Assembly (NCBI GenBank): GCA_028289605.1
Contig: JANQON010000018.1
Location: forward strand, 1 to 52,212
Direction of reading: 5' to 3'
Length of the DNA: 52,212 nt
Source: Hyphococcus sp.
Lineage (GTDB): Bacteria; Pseudomonadota; Alphaproteobacteria; Caulobacterales; Parvularculaceae
Position numbers and translations under genes: made by a program. Numbering within the stretch: the stretch's first letter is position 1; every line of letters starts with the position of its first letter. The notes beneath the pieces are model-generated. The model was given only the letters and a program-made list of their open reading frames with translations, did no database searches and was not told the origin of the DNA. This document shows positions 8,060 through 17,200 of the stretch, piece by piece.

Positions 8060-9222
8060 GCGAAGTAACGCTTCAACCGGCCCGCCGCGTCTCCAAGGAC
8101 GTCAAGCCGCTTGCAAAAGCAAAACCGGGCGTATTGGCGCGGGCGATCTTCCTGGGACGCATGATAAAAGGCTGAAATGGGCACGGCGGCGACGCCGGCG
8201 CGCTCGGTGATTTCGCGACAGAAAGCGGCGTCGTCGTCGCGTCCGACCGAACGAATATCGACGGTGATGAAATAGGTCCCTTCACACGCCATCACGTCAA
8301 AACCGGCGTCAGCCAGGCCTTTGCTGAGACAATCGCGTTTTTCCTGCATGTCGGCGCGGAACGCGGCGTAGTAGTCGTCGCCGAGCCGCAGGCCTTCTGC
8401 GACAGCGATCTGCAGCGGCGCGGGGCTTGTATAGGCCAGATGCTGGTGCGCCTTCATCATGCCGGTAATTAGCGGCTCCGGACCGGTCGCATAGCCTATG
8501 CGAAATCCCGTGAGCGAAAATGTTTTTCCGGCGGAACCAATGCGCACGGTGCGCTCAAACATGTCCGGGAACGTCATTAGCGGCGTATGGGCATGCCCGT
8601 CGAAAATGAGATGCTCGTATACCTCGTCGCAGACGACAATGAGGTCATGCGCGCGCGCCGCGGAGGCGACGATCTCCAGTTCCTCCGCGCTCATCACTTT
8701 GCCAAGCGGATTATGGGGCGTGTTGATGGCGATCAGTTTGGTCCGGCTGGTGACCGCCGCACGCAACGCCTCCTCCGACAAGCGCCAAGACGGCGGCGCG
8801 AGATTGACCGGAACGACTTTTGCGCCGGCGGCCTCGATTTGCGGCGCATAGCATTCGTAAAAGGGCGCCAGCACGATCGCTTCGTCGCCTGGCTCCAGAT
8901 AGCCCAAAAACGCCGCCGCCAAGGCTTCCGTGGCGCCGGACGCGACCAGCGTTTCCGTCTCAGGATCGATGTCGAGATCGTAAAAGCGCTTGTTGTCCTC
9001 CGCGATCGCCGCGCGCAGCGCCGGCACGCCTTCGACCGGCGCATATTGGTTCGGCCCTTCTGCGATCGCGTTCGCGGCGAGATCGCGAATGGCGCGCGGT
9101 CCGTCTTCATCGGGAAACCCTTGGCCCAGATTGATCGCATTATGGGCTCTCGCCAGCCGCGACATCGTTGGAAAGATCGACTGAGGCCGATTAGCGAACA
9201 CCGGATTTAAAGATCGCGTCAT
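8056..9222 (-). CDS. PLP-dependent class I/II aminotransferase (kynurenine/methionine aminotransferase-like)
   Basis: Fold-type I aminotransferase of 388 residues. The conserved features are NLGQGFPDEDGP near residue 32, NQYAPVEGVPALRAAIA, SGATEALAAAF, INTPHNPLGKVMS, VVCDEVYEHL with the PLP-ring Asp, and SAGKTFSLTGFRIGY with Schiff-base Lys233. The C-terminal YARFCFCK supplies the substrate-carboxylate Arg. The early GQGFP and NQY motifs are typical of the YbdL/kynurenine aminotransferase group, which accepts methionine, kynurenine or glutamine. The exact substrate is not determinable. It is first in a tight three-gene minus-strand operon. Confidence 0.88.
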   Translation of the reverse strand: MTRSLNPVFANRPQSIFPTMSRLARAHNAINLGQGFPDEDGPRAIRDLAANAIAEGPNQYAPVEGVPALRAAIAEDNKRFYDLDIDPETETLVASGATEALAAAFLGYLEPGDEAIVLAPFYECYAPQIEAAGAKVVPVNLAPPSWRLSEEALRAAVTSRTKLIAINTPHNPLGKVMSAEELEIVASAARAHDLIVVCDEVYEHLIFDGHAHTPLMTFPDMFERTVRIGSAGKTFSLTGFRIGYATGPEPLITGMMKAHQHLAYTSPAPLQIAVAEGLRLGDDYYAAFRADMQEKRDCLSKGLADAGFDVMACEGTYFITVDIRSVGRDDDAAFCREITERAGVAAVPISAFYHASQEDRPRQYARFCFCKRLDVLGDAAGRLKRYFA

Positions 9223-9393
9223 GTCGTCTCTCTGTAGGCGTTCGCCGGAAACGGTTGTCAGCGGCGAACGCTGTCTTCGATTTCAACCGAGGACATCATA
9301 CGACAGTTTCGAAGGGCGCCGATAACTATGCACCAAATATGGGATTCATGGCGATTTTCGCCTATTGCGCGAAACGCAACGACCCGAATACAC

Positions 9394-9419
9394 CAAAAAA
9401 ACGCCCTCAAAGAGGGCGT
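9394..9419 (-). terminator. Rho-independent terminator of the LdtR-like gene
   Basis: Stem ACGCCCTC (9401-9408) pairs with GAGGGCGT (9412-9419) around a 3-base loop. On the minus strand it is followed directly by a run of seven T, a canonical intrinsic terminator about 30 bases after the stop of the MarR-family gene. It also blocks read-through towards the aminotransferase gene. Confidence 0.88.
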
Positions 9420-9449
9420 TTCATTGTGCGGTGATCTCTCAAATTTATT

Positions 9450-9980
9450 TTAGAGACGGAAGCGAACCTGATCGGCCCAGAAACGCTCCAGACGCTGCAG
9501 GGCTTTGTTCGTGCTTTCCATCAGGCCGTAGTCAACGCCGCCGACCTGCTCGACAGAAGCGAGCTGACGTTCAAACAGGCTCGCCAGATTGTCACGAATA
9601 TCAAGACCGCTTTGGGTCAACGACACGCGCTTGGAGCGGCGGTCGGTCGAAGAGCGTTCGTCCTTGATGTAGCCCTTCTCGACAAGCTGCTTGAGATTGT
9701 AGGAAACGTTCGATCCCAGATAGTGACCGCGCGAGCGAAGCTCGCCCGGCGTCAGTTCAGCATCGCCGATATTGTACAAAAGGAGCGCCTGGACGGAATT
9801 GATATCCGTCTGGCCGAGACGTTCCAGCTCGTCCTTGATCACGTCCAGCAGCTGGCGGTGAAGCCGCTCAACCAGATGCAGAAGCTGGAGATAGCTCGTC
9901 TCCAGCGCTTCCGGATCAGCGCCCGACGATTTTTGACCTTGTCCGATCACCGACGTTTGCATTGCCCCGTTCAGCGCCAT
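9450..9980 (-). CDS. ldtR: MarR-family transcriptional regulator, LdtR-like
   Basis: Winged-helix DNA-binding regulator, 176 residues. The wHTH core runs from about residue 60 to 125, with SVQALLLYNIGDAELTPGEL, SRGHYLGSNVSYNLKQLVEKGYI (recognition helix) and the wing DERSSTDRRSKRVSLT. This sequence pattern, especially LRSRGHYLGSNVSYNLK, matches the conserved alphaproteobacterial LdtR group, known in Liberibacter to control an L,D-transpeptidase and stress tolerance. No transpeptidase gene is adjacent. A 13-base dyad at 10006-10018 lies just upstream and may be its own operator. The family is sure. The symbol rests on recalled similarity. Confidence 0.8.
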   Translation of the reverse strand: MALNGAMQTSVIGQGQKSSGADPEALETSYLQLLHLVERLHRQLLDVIKDELERLGQTDINSVQALLLYNIGDAELTPGELRSRGHYLGSNVSYNLKQLVEKGYIKDERSSTDRRSKRVSLTQSGLDIRDNLASLFERQLASVEQVGGVDYGLMESTNKALQRLERFWADQVRFRL

Positions 9981-10005
9981 AATCTTTACTCACCTGAAAC
10001 TGTTT

Positions 10006-10018
10006 GTTTGATGCAAAC
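10006..10018. promoter_or_regulatory. Candidate operator dyad between ldtR-like gene and hemB
   Basis: Perfect inverted repeat GTTTG ATG CAAAC in the 148-base divergent gap between the MarR-family regulator and hemB, 26 bases before the regulator's start codon. MarR proteins commonly bind such dyads in their own promoters. The match is structural only, and no consensus for this regulator was compared. Confidence 0.35.
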
Positions 10019-10128
10019 TAACCGAGATGTCTAAAGGCGCCGTTAAGTCCGAATGTTCAATTTGAAATCAAAATGTAAAAAGCGCAGTAATCGGGCGCGC
10101 GGTGCCGTTAAGAAGTTATGAAAAGATT

Positions 10129-11133
10129 ATGAACAAATTGCCTCTCGGCCGCTTCCCCGCATTGCGTATGCGCAGGATGCGAAGCTCTGACTGGTCGCGC
10201 CGGCTTGTAGCAGAAACCAGCCTTAGCCCGAATGACTTCATCCACGCGGTCGTCCTGAAGGAGGGAACAGGCGTTCGCGAACCTGTTGATGCGATGCCGG
10301 GGGTTCATCGGCTTTCCGTCGACCGGGCGGTGGAGCTCGCTATGGAAGCGCGCGACCTCGGCATACCAGCCCTGGCGCTTTTTCCGTATACGGATGCCGA
10401 GGCGCGAACGCCGGGCGGCGAAGAAGCCCTTAATCCCGACAATCTCATGTGCCGGGCGGCGCGGGCAATTAAGCAAGCGGTTCCGGATATCGGCCTGATG
10501 GCGGATGTGGCGCTCGATCCTTACACCGACCATGGCCATGACGGGCTGATGCGAGACGGCGTCATCCTCAATGACGAAACGGTCGAAGTGCTCGTTAAAC
10601 AAGCCGTCGCCGAAGCCGAAGCCGGGTTCGACATTATCGCGCCGTCGGACATGATGGACGGGCGCGTCGGCGCCATCCGGCAGGGTCTTGACGAGGCCGG
10701 CTGCGAAAACGTGCAGATCATGGCCTATGCGGCGAAATACGCGTCCGCATTCTACGGTCCCTATCGCGAGGCGATCGGGTCCGCAGGCGTCTTAAAAGGC
10801 GACAAACGCACCTATCAGATGGATCCAGCGAATACGGACGAAGCCCTGCGCGAGGTCGCACTCGATCTCGCGGAAGGCGCCGACAGCGTTATGGTCAAAC
10901 CCGGCCTCGCCTATCTCGACATTGTCGCGCGCGTGAAAGAAGCCTTCGGGGCGCCGACATTCGTGTTTCAGGTCTCGGGCGAATACGCGATGATCAAAGC
11001 CGCCGCCCAGAACGGCTGGCTCGACGGCGACCGCGCCATGCTGGAAGCGCTCATGGCGTTCAAACGCGCCGGGGCGAACGGGGTGATCACCTATTTCGGG
11101 ATGGAGGCAGCGAAGGCGCTGCAAAGCGGGTGA
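10129..11133 (+). CDS. hemB: Delta-aminolevulinic acid dehydratase (porphobilinogen synthase)
   Basis: Condenses two 5-aminolevulinate molecules to porphobilinogen in tetrapyrrole synthesis. The protein has 334 residues from ATG 10129. An in-frame GTG 27 bases upstream is rejected because family members start close to the FPALRMRRMR segment. Catalytic Schiff-base lysines are Lys203 (AYAAKYASAFYGPYR) and Lys257 (VMVKPGLAYLD). DVALDPYTDHGHDG corresponds to the metal-site loop in its Mg-type form without the zinc cysteine triad, as in many alphaproteobacterial enzymes. It diverges from the LdtR-like gene and converges on the VUT-like gene, with a long inverted repeat just after its stop. Confidence 0.95.
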   Translation: MNKLPLGRFPALRMRRMRSSDWSRRLVAETSLSPNDFIHAVVLKEGTGVREPVDAMPGVHRLSVDRAVELAMEARDLGIPALALFPYTDAEARTPGGEEALNPDNLMCRAARAIKQAVPDIGLMADVALDPYTDHGHDGLMRDGVILNDETVEVLVKQAVAEAEAGFDIIAPSDMMDGRVGAIRQGLDEAGCENVQIMAYAAKYASAFYGPYREAIGSAGVLKGDKRTYQMDPANTDEALREVALDLAEGADSVMVKPGLAYLDIVARVKEAFGAPTFVFQVSGEYAMIKAAAQNGWLDGDRAMLEALMAFKRAGANGVITYFGMEAAKALQSG

Positions 11134-11144
11134 GTGGTGAAATC

Positions 11145-11220
11145 GTGAATAGTGAAGTGGTGAATGGCGGAAGAAACTTTCAAAGCGCCTCTATGCACCA
11201 TTCACCACTTCACTATTCAC
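11145..11220. repeat. Perfect 23-bp inverted repeat (hairpin) between convergent genes
   Basis: Arms 11145-11167 and 11198-11220 are exact reverse complements (23 of 23) separated by 30 bases. The arms are built from repeated GTGAA/GTGGTGAAT-like words. It lies 11 bases after the hemB stop and 4 bases before the end of the convergent membrane-protein gene. It could act as a two-way terminator, although no T-run follows, or be a copy of a dispersed palindromic element. Confidence 0.8.
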
Positions 11221-11223
11221 CTG

Positions 11224-11928
11224 TCATCTCCCGCCGAAACCGCCCTTCGGTTTCAACCGTTTGCGCAGCGCCGCATAGACCGGCAGGAACGCGACCGCCA
11301 GCAACATGTGAATGGCGAAGTCGGTGATCATCCAGTTCACCCAGGGAACGCCCACGCCCCAATAGACCGCCGGAAAATAGATCAAGCCGTAGACGAGATA
11401 GCCGCCGATCGCCCCGAACATGGGCGCGCGCCACCACTCGCCGCCGCCGCGGGCGACATCGTAAACGCTCGCCGCCATATATTGCGCCGCCATGGCGCTG
11501 GCGACGAAAGCGACCGTGAAGCGGACGGTGGGTAAGTCGCCTTCTTCCAGGACCGGCGCGAGATAGGAAAGCTCGGCGAACACCGCGATCGCCGCGAGGG
11601 TCCAGGCTGCGGTGACCGCCCGGCTCGCTTCGTCGCCGCCGTATTTGCGCGCAAAGAGAATGGCGAGCAGGGGCCCCAGCGCCATGACCGCGCCCCCATG
11701 GGTCAGCCAGTTTGACGGGCGCAAGGCCTCCGCCCCGGCGAAAAAGCCGTCGAACACGCGCAGCGGCAAGTCGACGGTCAGAAACGACCATAAGAGCAGG
11801 ATTGCGAGCATGCCCGCCAGGACCAGCACCCGCGCGAAGGCGGAGAAAAACTCAGCCGTCTGACGCGACAGACGCTGCAACGCGGTTTCCCGCGGATTGT
11901 GCTTTTCGACCGCTGTAGCGATTTCCAC
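11224..11928 (-). CDS. Multipass membrane protein, VUT/YhhQ-like (possible queuosine-precursor transporter)
   Basis: Membrane protein of 234 residues with about six hydrophobic segments, near residues 34-52, 76-92, 100-120, 137-152, 170-187 and 200-222. The C-terminal half (FTVAFVASAMAAQYMAASV, GEWWRAPMFGAIGG, HMLLAVAFLPVYAAL) resembles the Vut_1 family (PF02592), whose member YhhQ imports queuosine precursors. The N-terminal 30 residues are cytosolic and polar. The family assignment is by recalled motif spacing and is only moderate. If wrong, it is an unassigned six-helix protein. It lies convergent to hemB. The region from 11929 to rpmB holds nothing recognised. Confidence 0.6.
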   Translation of the reverse strand: MEIATAVEKHNPRETALQRLSRQTAEFFSAFARVLVLAGMLAILLLWSFLTVDLPLRVFDGFFAGAEALRPSNWLTHGGAVMALGPLLAILFARKYGGDEASRAVTAAWTLAAIAVFAELSYLAPVLEEGDLPTVRFTVAFVASAMAAQYMAASVYDVARGGGEWWRAPMFGAIGGYLVYGLIYFPAVYWGVGVPWVNWMITDFAIHMLLAVAFLPVYAALRKRLKPKGGFGGR

Positions 11929-12036
11929 TGACGGGCCCCTTTAACCGGGCGTCATCATAGCCGGAGTCCTTCCGGGCTCCAGTTGCAAATTGGACGGAGT
12001 CCCCCGCCCCGCTCCATCGGCCGCGGGATTCGCGCC

Positions 12037-12315
12037 TTAAGAGGCTTTGGCGAGCTTTTTCTTGAGCTTCAGGGCGCTGGGCGACAGCTTGTCGTCGTCC
12101 GCCTTGGCGAGGAAAACATCCAATCCGCCCACATGATCAAGCGTGCGCAGCGTGGACGCGGCGACCTTGAACTTGAAGCCCTGGCCGAGCTTGTCGGAAT
12201 GCAGCGTCACATTGCACAGATTGGGCAGGAATCGCCGCTTTGTCTTGTTGTTCGCGTGAGACACATTGTGTCCTGTCTGCGGACCCAGTCCCGTCAATTC
12301 GCAGCGGCGCGCCAT
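12037..12315 (-). CDS. rpmB: 50S ribosomal protein L28
   Basis: Large-subunit ribosomal protein of 92 residues. It begins [33 protein letters not shown], the unmistakable L28 N-terminus, and ends with [14 protein letters not shown]. The ribosome binding site AGGGACG lies before the ATG. Upstream on the minus strand is a good sigma70-like promoter at 12401-12429, and the predicted transcript begins with a small hairpin. It is monocistronic by appearance. Confidence 0.96.
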   Translation of the reverse strand: MARRCELTGLGPQTGHNVSHANNKTKRRFLPNLCNVTLHSDKLGQGFKFKVAASTLRTLDHVGGLDVFLAKADDDKLSPSALKLKKKLAKAS

Positions 12316-12377
12316 AATTCACGTCCCTAAATTCGTCAAAAAGCGGACGCGCTGGGCGTACCAGCGCCGGCCCGGAC

Positions 12378-12394
12378 CTTCTTGTTCCAAGAAG
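12378..12394 (-). promoter_or_regulatory. Hairpin at predicted 5' end of rpmB mRNA
   Basis: Perfect 7-3-7 inverted repeat CTTCTTG GAA CAAGAAG (minus strand). It begins at or next to the start site predicted from the promoter at 12401-12429. It could stabilise the leader or bind a regulator. It has no T-run, so it is not a terminator. Confidence 0.4.
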
Positions 12395-12400
12395 CCGCGT

Positions 12401-12429
12401 CGTTTAGCGGCGCAGCCAGGACCCGTCAA
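12401..12429 (-). promoter_or_regulatory. Sigma70-type promoter of rpmB
   Basis: On the minus strand, TTGACG (12429-12424), a 17-base spacer and TAAACG (12406-12401). Predicted start near 12394, giving a leader of about 80 bases before the rpmB ATG. Confidence 0.55.
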
Positions 12430-12453
12430 GGCGAAAACCGGCGATTTTTGGCC

Positions 12454-14052
12454 CTAAAGCTCCCGCACCAGTCGGAATCCCGTGTCGTAGTCGCGGTCCG
12501 CGTCGCCGACTTCCTTGCGGTGCGCCGCCCGCAGTCTCCATCCGCCGGCGTTCCAGGCGCCGCCTTTCAGAACCCGGGACGAACAGGCGCCGCCGACCGG
12601 CGTTCCGTCTGCGGGCGCGCTATTATGGTTCGGGCGCCAGCAATCGGCGACAAGCTCCCAGACATTGCCGTGCATGTCGTAGAGGCCGAACGCGTTGGCC
12701 CTGAACGAGCCCACCTCCGTCGTTTTCGAGCGATAGCGCCCCGCCGGCGCATCGGCGTAAGGGTAGGTTCCGTTGTAATTCGCCTGAGACGTCGACAGGT
12801 TCGCCCCAAAGGAAAACGGGTCGGACGAACCGGCGCGCGCAGCGTATTCCCATTCAGATTCGCTCGGCAGGCGATATGTCTCGCCGGTCTTTTGCGAAAG
12901 CCAGTCCGCATATTGCTGCGCGTCGTCGAAAGAAACATTCACGACAGGTCGGCGGCCCTCGCCCCAGCCCATCGCCGGCGGTTCGTATGCCGAGCAGCCG
13001 CCGTCGTCGACACAGGCCCGCCACTCATCGAAGGTGACTTCGTAAGCGCCCATAGCGAACGGCGCAGCGATGGCGACATCGACCTGCGGCGTTTCCGACG
13101 CTTCGCGGCTGCGTTCGCCGTCGGGGGCGCCCATGGCGAACGCACCAGACGCAATGACGATCAACTCAGGGCATTCGTCACAATCGCGCAGGCTGTCGCC
13201 CGCTGCGTAGGCGGACGGGGTTTCGACGGCGTCGGCGACCGGCGCCGCCGCCTGAACGTCTGTTGCGTCGTCTAGCTGCGGCGCTTCACCAATTTCATCC
13301 GTAGCCGCATCAACTGTATCCGGACCGGCGCCGCCGATAGCCGCCGCCAGTTCGACATTCTCTGCGGGCGCGGGCTCATCGGGCGCGGGCGCGTCGGCGT
13401 CGTCGCTCGGCGCCGATGTGGCGGCCGGGCCGGCGGCGACGGCGAGGGGCGCGCCTTCCTGGCTCTTGGCGTAAAAGAAGTATCCGATGGCGGCAGCGCC
13501 CAGCACCGAAAGCCCCAGGATGACAGGCATCAGGCTGAAACCGCCCTTTTTGGCGTCTTGCCGCTGCGCCGCGGCCGCGCGCGGCGGCGGGGCCGAGGCG
13601 CGCTTGGCGGCGCCGCGCGAGCGCGCTTCGGCCTGGCGCTCGGCCGCCTGGGTCGCCGACTTCGCCGCCACCAGCTTTTTCACCTGGGCGATGATCAGTT
13701 GCCAGTTCGCATCTCCGGTGTCGCCTTGCCACCCGCGCAGATCCGCAGTTTGCAGCCGCTTAAAGCCGCGCGGCAGGTCGATGTCGTCGATCATGACCGG
13801 CACCAGCGTGTTGCGAGTCATGCCGTCGTCCGCCTCTTCCTGAACCCAGTTCGAGCCGATGGAGGACGTAGACCACACCACCAGTATACAGGCGGCTTCC
13901 TTGAGCTGCCGGTCGATCACATTGGAGAAGGATTCCCCCGGCGGGATGTCCGGATCCCACCAGACGTTAAATCCTTCCGCTTCCAGCGCGCCCGCGATGT
14001 GACGGACCTGTTCGCGATCATTTCGCGAATAGCTGATAAAGATATCGGTCAA
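12454..14052 (-). CDS. TIR domain / transmembrane / FGE-sulfatase-like fusion protein
   Basis: Fusion of 532 residues. Residues 1-130 form a bacterial TIR domain (MTDIFISYSRNDREQVRHIA, FNVWWDPDIPPGESF, IGSNWVQEEADDG with the likely catalytic Glu). Residues 130-170 are basic, then one membrane helix (MPVILGLSVLGAAAIGYFFY), an acidic Ala/Pro/Asp linker to about 295, and a C-terminal SUMF1/FGE-like domain (ELIVIASGAFAMG, YEVTFDEWRACV, RLPSESEWEYAAR, DMHGNVWELVADC, RVLKGGAWNAGG). The FGE active cysteines equivalent to human Cys336/Cys341 appear replaced (GGWRLRAAHR), so formylglycine formation is unlikely. The start is TTG with GGGGGG six bases upstream. It would place TIR in the cytosol and FGE outside. 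Confidence 0.85.
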   Translation of the reverse strand: MTDIFISYSRNDREQVRHIAGALEAEGFNVWWDPDIPPGESFSNVIDRQLKEAACILVVWSTSSIGSNWVQEEADDGMTRNTLVPVMIDDIDLPRGFKRLQTADLRGWQGDTGDANWQLIIAQVKKLVAAKSATQAAERQAEARSRGAAKRASAPPPRAAAAQRQDAKKGGFSLMPVILGLSVLGAAAIGYFFYAKSQEGAPLAVAAGPAATSAPSDDADAPAPDEPAPAENVELAAAIGGAGPDTVDAATDEIGEAPQLDDATDVQAAAPVADAVETPSAYAAGDSLRDCDECPELIVIASGAFAMGAPDGERSREASETPQVDVAIAAPFAMGAYEVTFDEWRACVDDGGCSAYEPPAMGWGEGRRPVVNVSFDDAQQYADWLSQKTGETYRLPSESEWEYAARAGSSDPFSFGANLSTSQANYNGTYPYADAPAGRYRSKTTEVGSFRANAFGLYDMHGNVWELVADCWRPNHNSAPADGTPVGGACSSRVLKGGAWNAGGWRLRAAHRKEVGDADRDYDTGFRLVREL

Positions 14053-14081
14053 AACAATCCCCCCGTGGATTCTTTGATCGT

Positions 14082-14093
14082 TGTTTATAAACA
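14082..14093. promoter_or_regulatory. Palindrome upstream of the TIR-FGE gene
   Basis: Perfect 12-base palindrome TGTTTATAAACA, 30 bases upstream of the TIR-FGE start codon, in the divergent gap. It contains -10-like hexamers on either strand and could be a promoter element or a repressor site. Confidence 0.35.
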
Positions 14094-14144
14094 GAAAAAT
14101 AGCCGGGCGCCAGTCTCAGAAACAATGAGGCGGCGCTCTGTGAG

Positions 14145-14174
14145 TTGGCGGCCCGAAACGACCCCCTATATAAA
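14145..14174 (+). promoter_or_regulatory. Sigma70-type promoter of the SUV3-like helicase
   Basis: TTGGCG (14145-14150), an 18-base spacer, and TATAAA (14169-14174). The predicted start near 14181 supports translation from GTG 14214 rather than from the upstream in-frame TTG at 14145. Confidence 0.5.
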
Positions 14175-14213
14175 TGGTCGCCCCCGCCCCGCCGCAACAG
14201 GATCGCCGCTCAA

Positions 14214-17200
14214 GTGGCCCCAACCTCACCCTTTGACGATTTCGCCCCCGCAGGCGGCGGCGCAGTCACGGCAGTGCTGGGCCCCACAAACACGGGCAAG
14301 ACCCATTACGCGCTGGAGCGGATGCTCGCGCATCAGACCGGCATGATCGGCCTGCCGCTGCGCCTGCTCGCCCGTGAAATCTACGACCGGATTGTCAAAG
14401 CGCGGGGGCCGCGGGAAGTCGCTTTGGTGACCGGCGAGGAAAAGATCGTCCCGCCCAACGCCCGCTATTGGGTTGCGACGGTTGAAGCAATGCCGCTCGA
14501 ACGCGAGGTCGACTTTCTGGCGATCGACGAAATCCAACTCGCCGCCGACCGCGAGCGCGGGCGCATTTTTACGTCGCGTCTGTTGCACGCGCGCGGGCGA
14601 TCGGAAACGCTTTTCCTCGGCTCGGACACGATGCGGCCGATCCTCGAAAGGCTGTTTCGCAATATCCAGTTTCTGTCTCGTGAACGCCTGTCGAAGCTCA
14701 CTTACGCAGGCGTTAAAAAAGTATCCCGCCTGCCCCGACGATCGGCGGTGGTCGGTTTCTCATCGGATACGGTTTACGCCATCGCCGAATTGATCCGCAG
14801 ACAGAGAGGCGGCGCGGCGGTCGTGCTGGGCGCCCTTTCGCCGCGTACGCGCAACGCCCAGGCGGAACTTTATCAATCCGGCGAAGTCGATTTTCTCGTC
14901 GCCACCGACGCGATCGGCATGGGCCTCAACATGGACATCGACCACGTCGCCTTCGCCGCGCGACGAAAATTCGACGGCCGGGTTTTGCGCTACCTGACCC
15001 CTGCGGAAATGGCGCAGATCGCCGGGCGCGCCGGCCGTCACATACGCGACGGCAGCTTCGGCGTTACATCTGATTGTCCGGCGCTCGAAGAGGAAGACGT
15101 TCTGGCGATTGAAGACCACATGTTTGATCCAGTGCGCGCATTGCAATGGCGGTCCGAAGTTATTGATCTGTCTTCAATACCGGCGCTGCTACGATCGCTT
15201 GAGCGGCCCGCGCCGCGGCCGGAACTGGTGCGCTCCCGCCATGAGGCCGATGAAGACGCCTTTCGATGGCTGGTAAAGGACGAGACCATTCGATCCTTCG
15301 CCGGCGGCGGCGCCGGCCTCGCAACACTGTGGGACGTTTGTCAGATCCCGGACTTTCGCAAGGTCGCTCTCGATAATCATGCGCGGCTGCTCGGCGATAT
15401 TTACCTAAATGTCATGGAACGTGGCCGGGTCGGCGATGACTGGCTCGCCCCGCGCATCGATCGTCTTGACCGGACCGACGGCGACATCGATGCGATTTCC
15501 GCGCGCATTGCGCATGTCCGAACATGGACATTTCTGTCCCATCGGCCGCAATGGCTTGAACATGCGGGTTATTGGCAAGAACGCGCCCGCGCGATAGAAG
15601 ACAAGCTCTCAGACGCGCTGCATGAGAAACTGACGCAGCGATTCGTCGATCGGCGCACCTCGACGCTCATGCGGCGATTAAAGGATCAAGCGCCGCTGTT
15701 GGCGGGCGTCACCGACGACGGAGAAGTGATTGTGGAAGGCCAATTCATCGGCCGCCTTTTGGGGTTTGATTTTATCGTCGATCCGCGCGCCAGCGGCGCC
15801 GAGGCGAAATCCCTGCGGTCAGCCGGCGAGCGCGCGCTGCGCCCGGTGCTGGCCGCCCGCGCGGCCGCGCTGGCCAACGCCGGGGCGGACGAACTGTCCC
15901 TCAAAGACGACGGCGCCATTGTCTGGCGCTCGGCGATCGTCGGTCAGCTTTCCAAAGGCCCGGCGCCGTTGCGCCCAGAGATCGCGATACGCGGACTGGA
16001 GCAGATATCGCCCAACATGCGCGGCCGCGTTGAAGATCGCCTGAAAGAGTTTGTCGCCGCCAAAATCGAAGGATTGCTCGCGCCGTTGATCGCGCTGCAG
16101 AACGCAGCGAACGCGGCCGACGATGACGGTCTGAAAGGGATTACTAAGGGCGTCGCCTACCGCCTTGTCGAAAATTTCGGCGCGACGTCGCGGGCGCAAT
16201 TCGGCGACGACCTGAAACAGATCGACCAGACCGAACGCGCAAAACTGCGGCAAGCGGGCATGCGTTTCGGCGAATACACGCTGTTCCTGCCGGCGCTGTT
16301 GAAGCCTGCGCCAGCGCGGCTTTTGATTTTGCTTTGGGCTTTATGGAACGAACGCGCGCCGGGCGAAACGCCGCCGCCTAAACCAGGCCTCGTTTCGCTG
16401 GAAATGAGCGAGAGCCTTCCGCACGCTTATTATTACGCCGCCGGCTATCGCCCGTCCGGAACACGCGCCGTACGCATCGACATGCTCGAACGGCTCGCCA
16501 ATCTGATCCGGACTGCGCGCGGCGAAGCTGACATGCGTGAAGGATTTGAAGCCGGGCCGTCTATGATGTCGATCGTCGGCTGCTCCGGCGAGGACTTTGA
16601 AGGCATCATGCGCTCCCTTGGCTTCCGCAAGAATGTCGTCACGCGAAAGCCTGCGCCCAAAGATCAAGCTAAAGAGGACGCCGCCGCGCCAACGGCGAAC
16701 CCAGTCGAAAACGCCGACGCAACGGCGGCGCCGGTCAACGTCACGCCCGATTCGCCGCCGGCCGATGCGCAGCCCGCCGGCGCACCGCCGGATGCGACGC
16801 CGGATGCGCCCTCAGAGGCGACGCCGAGCGCTGAAAGCGCGATGCCCGAGCCGCCCGCGGATCAGACCGCTCAAACACCGCCCGCCGCCGCGAACGCAGC
16901 ACTGCCGAAGAACGACGACGCCGAAGCGACTGCGTCTGACGCCGCCCCGGTTGCGGCGTCCGTCCCCGACGGCGCCGAAGCGCAAGCGGAAAGCGACGGC
17001 CTTGTCGACGTCGTTCTATGGCGTCCGGCCCCGCGCAAAACGCATTCAAAGCCCCGACGCGACCACAAAGCCGGCGGCGCCGGCGAGAAGCAGCGCGGCA
17101 AGGGCAAACGCGGCAAGCCTCAGAAAGGCGGCCGGAAAGACGGTCGCGACGGCGGGCGCGGTCCGCGGCGTCACGAATCGCCGATGATGCACGAACCGCG

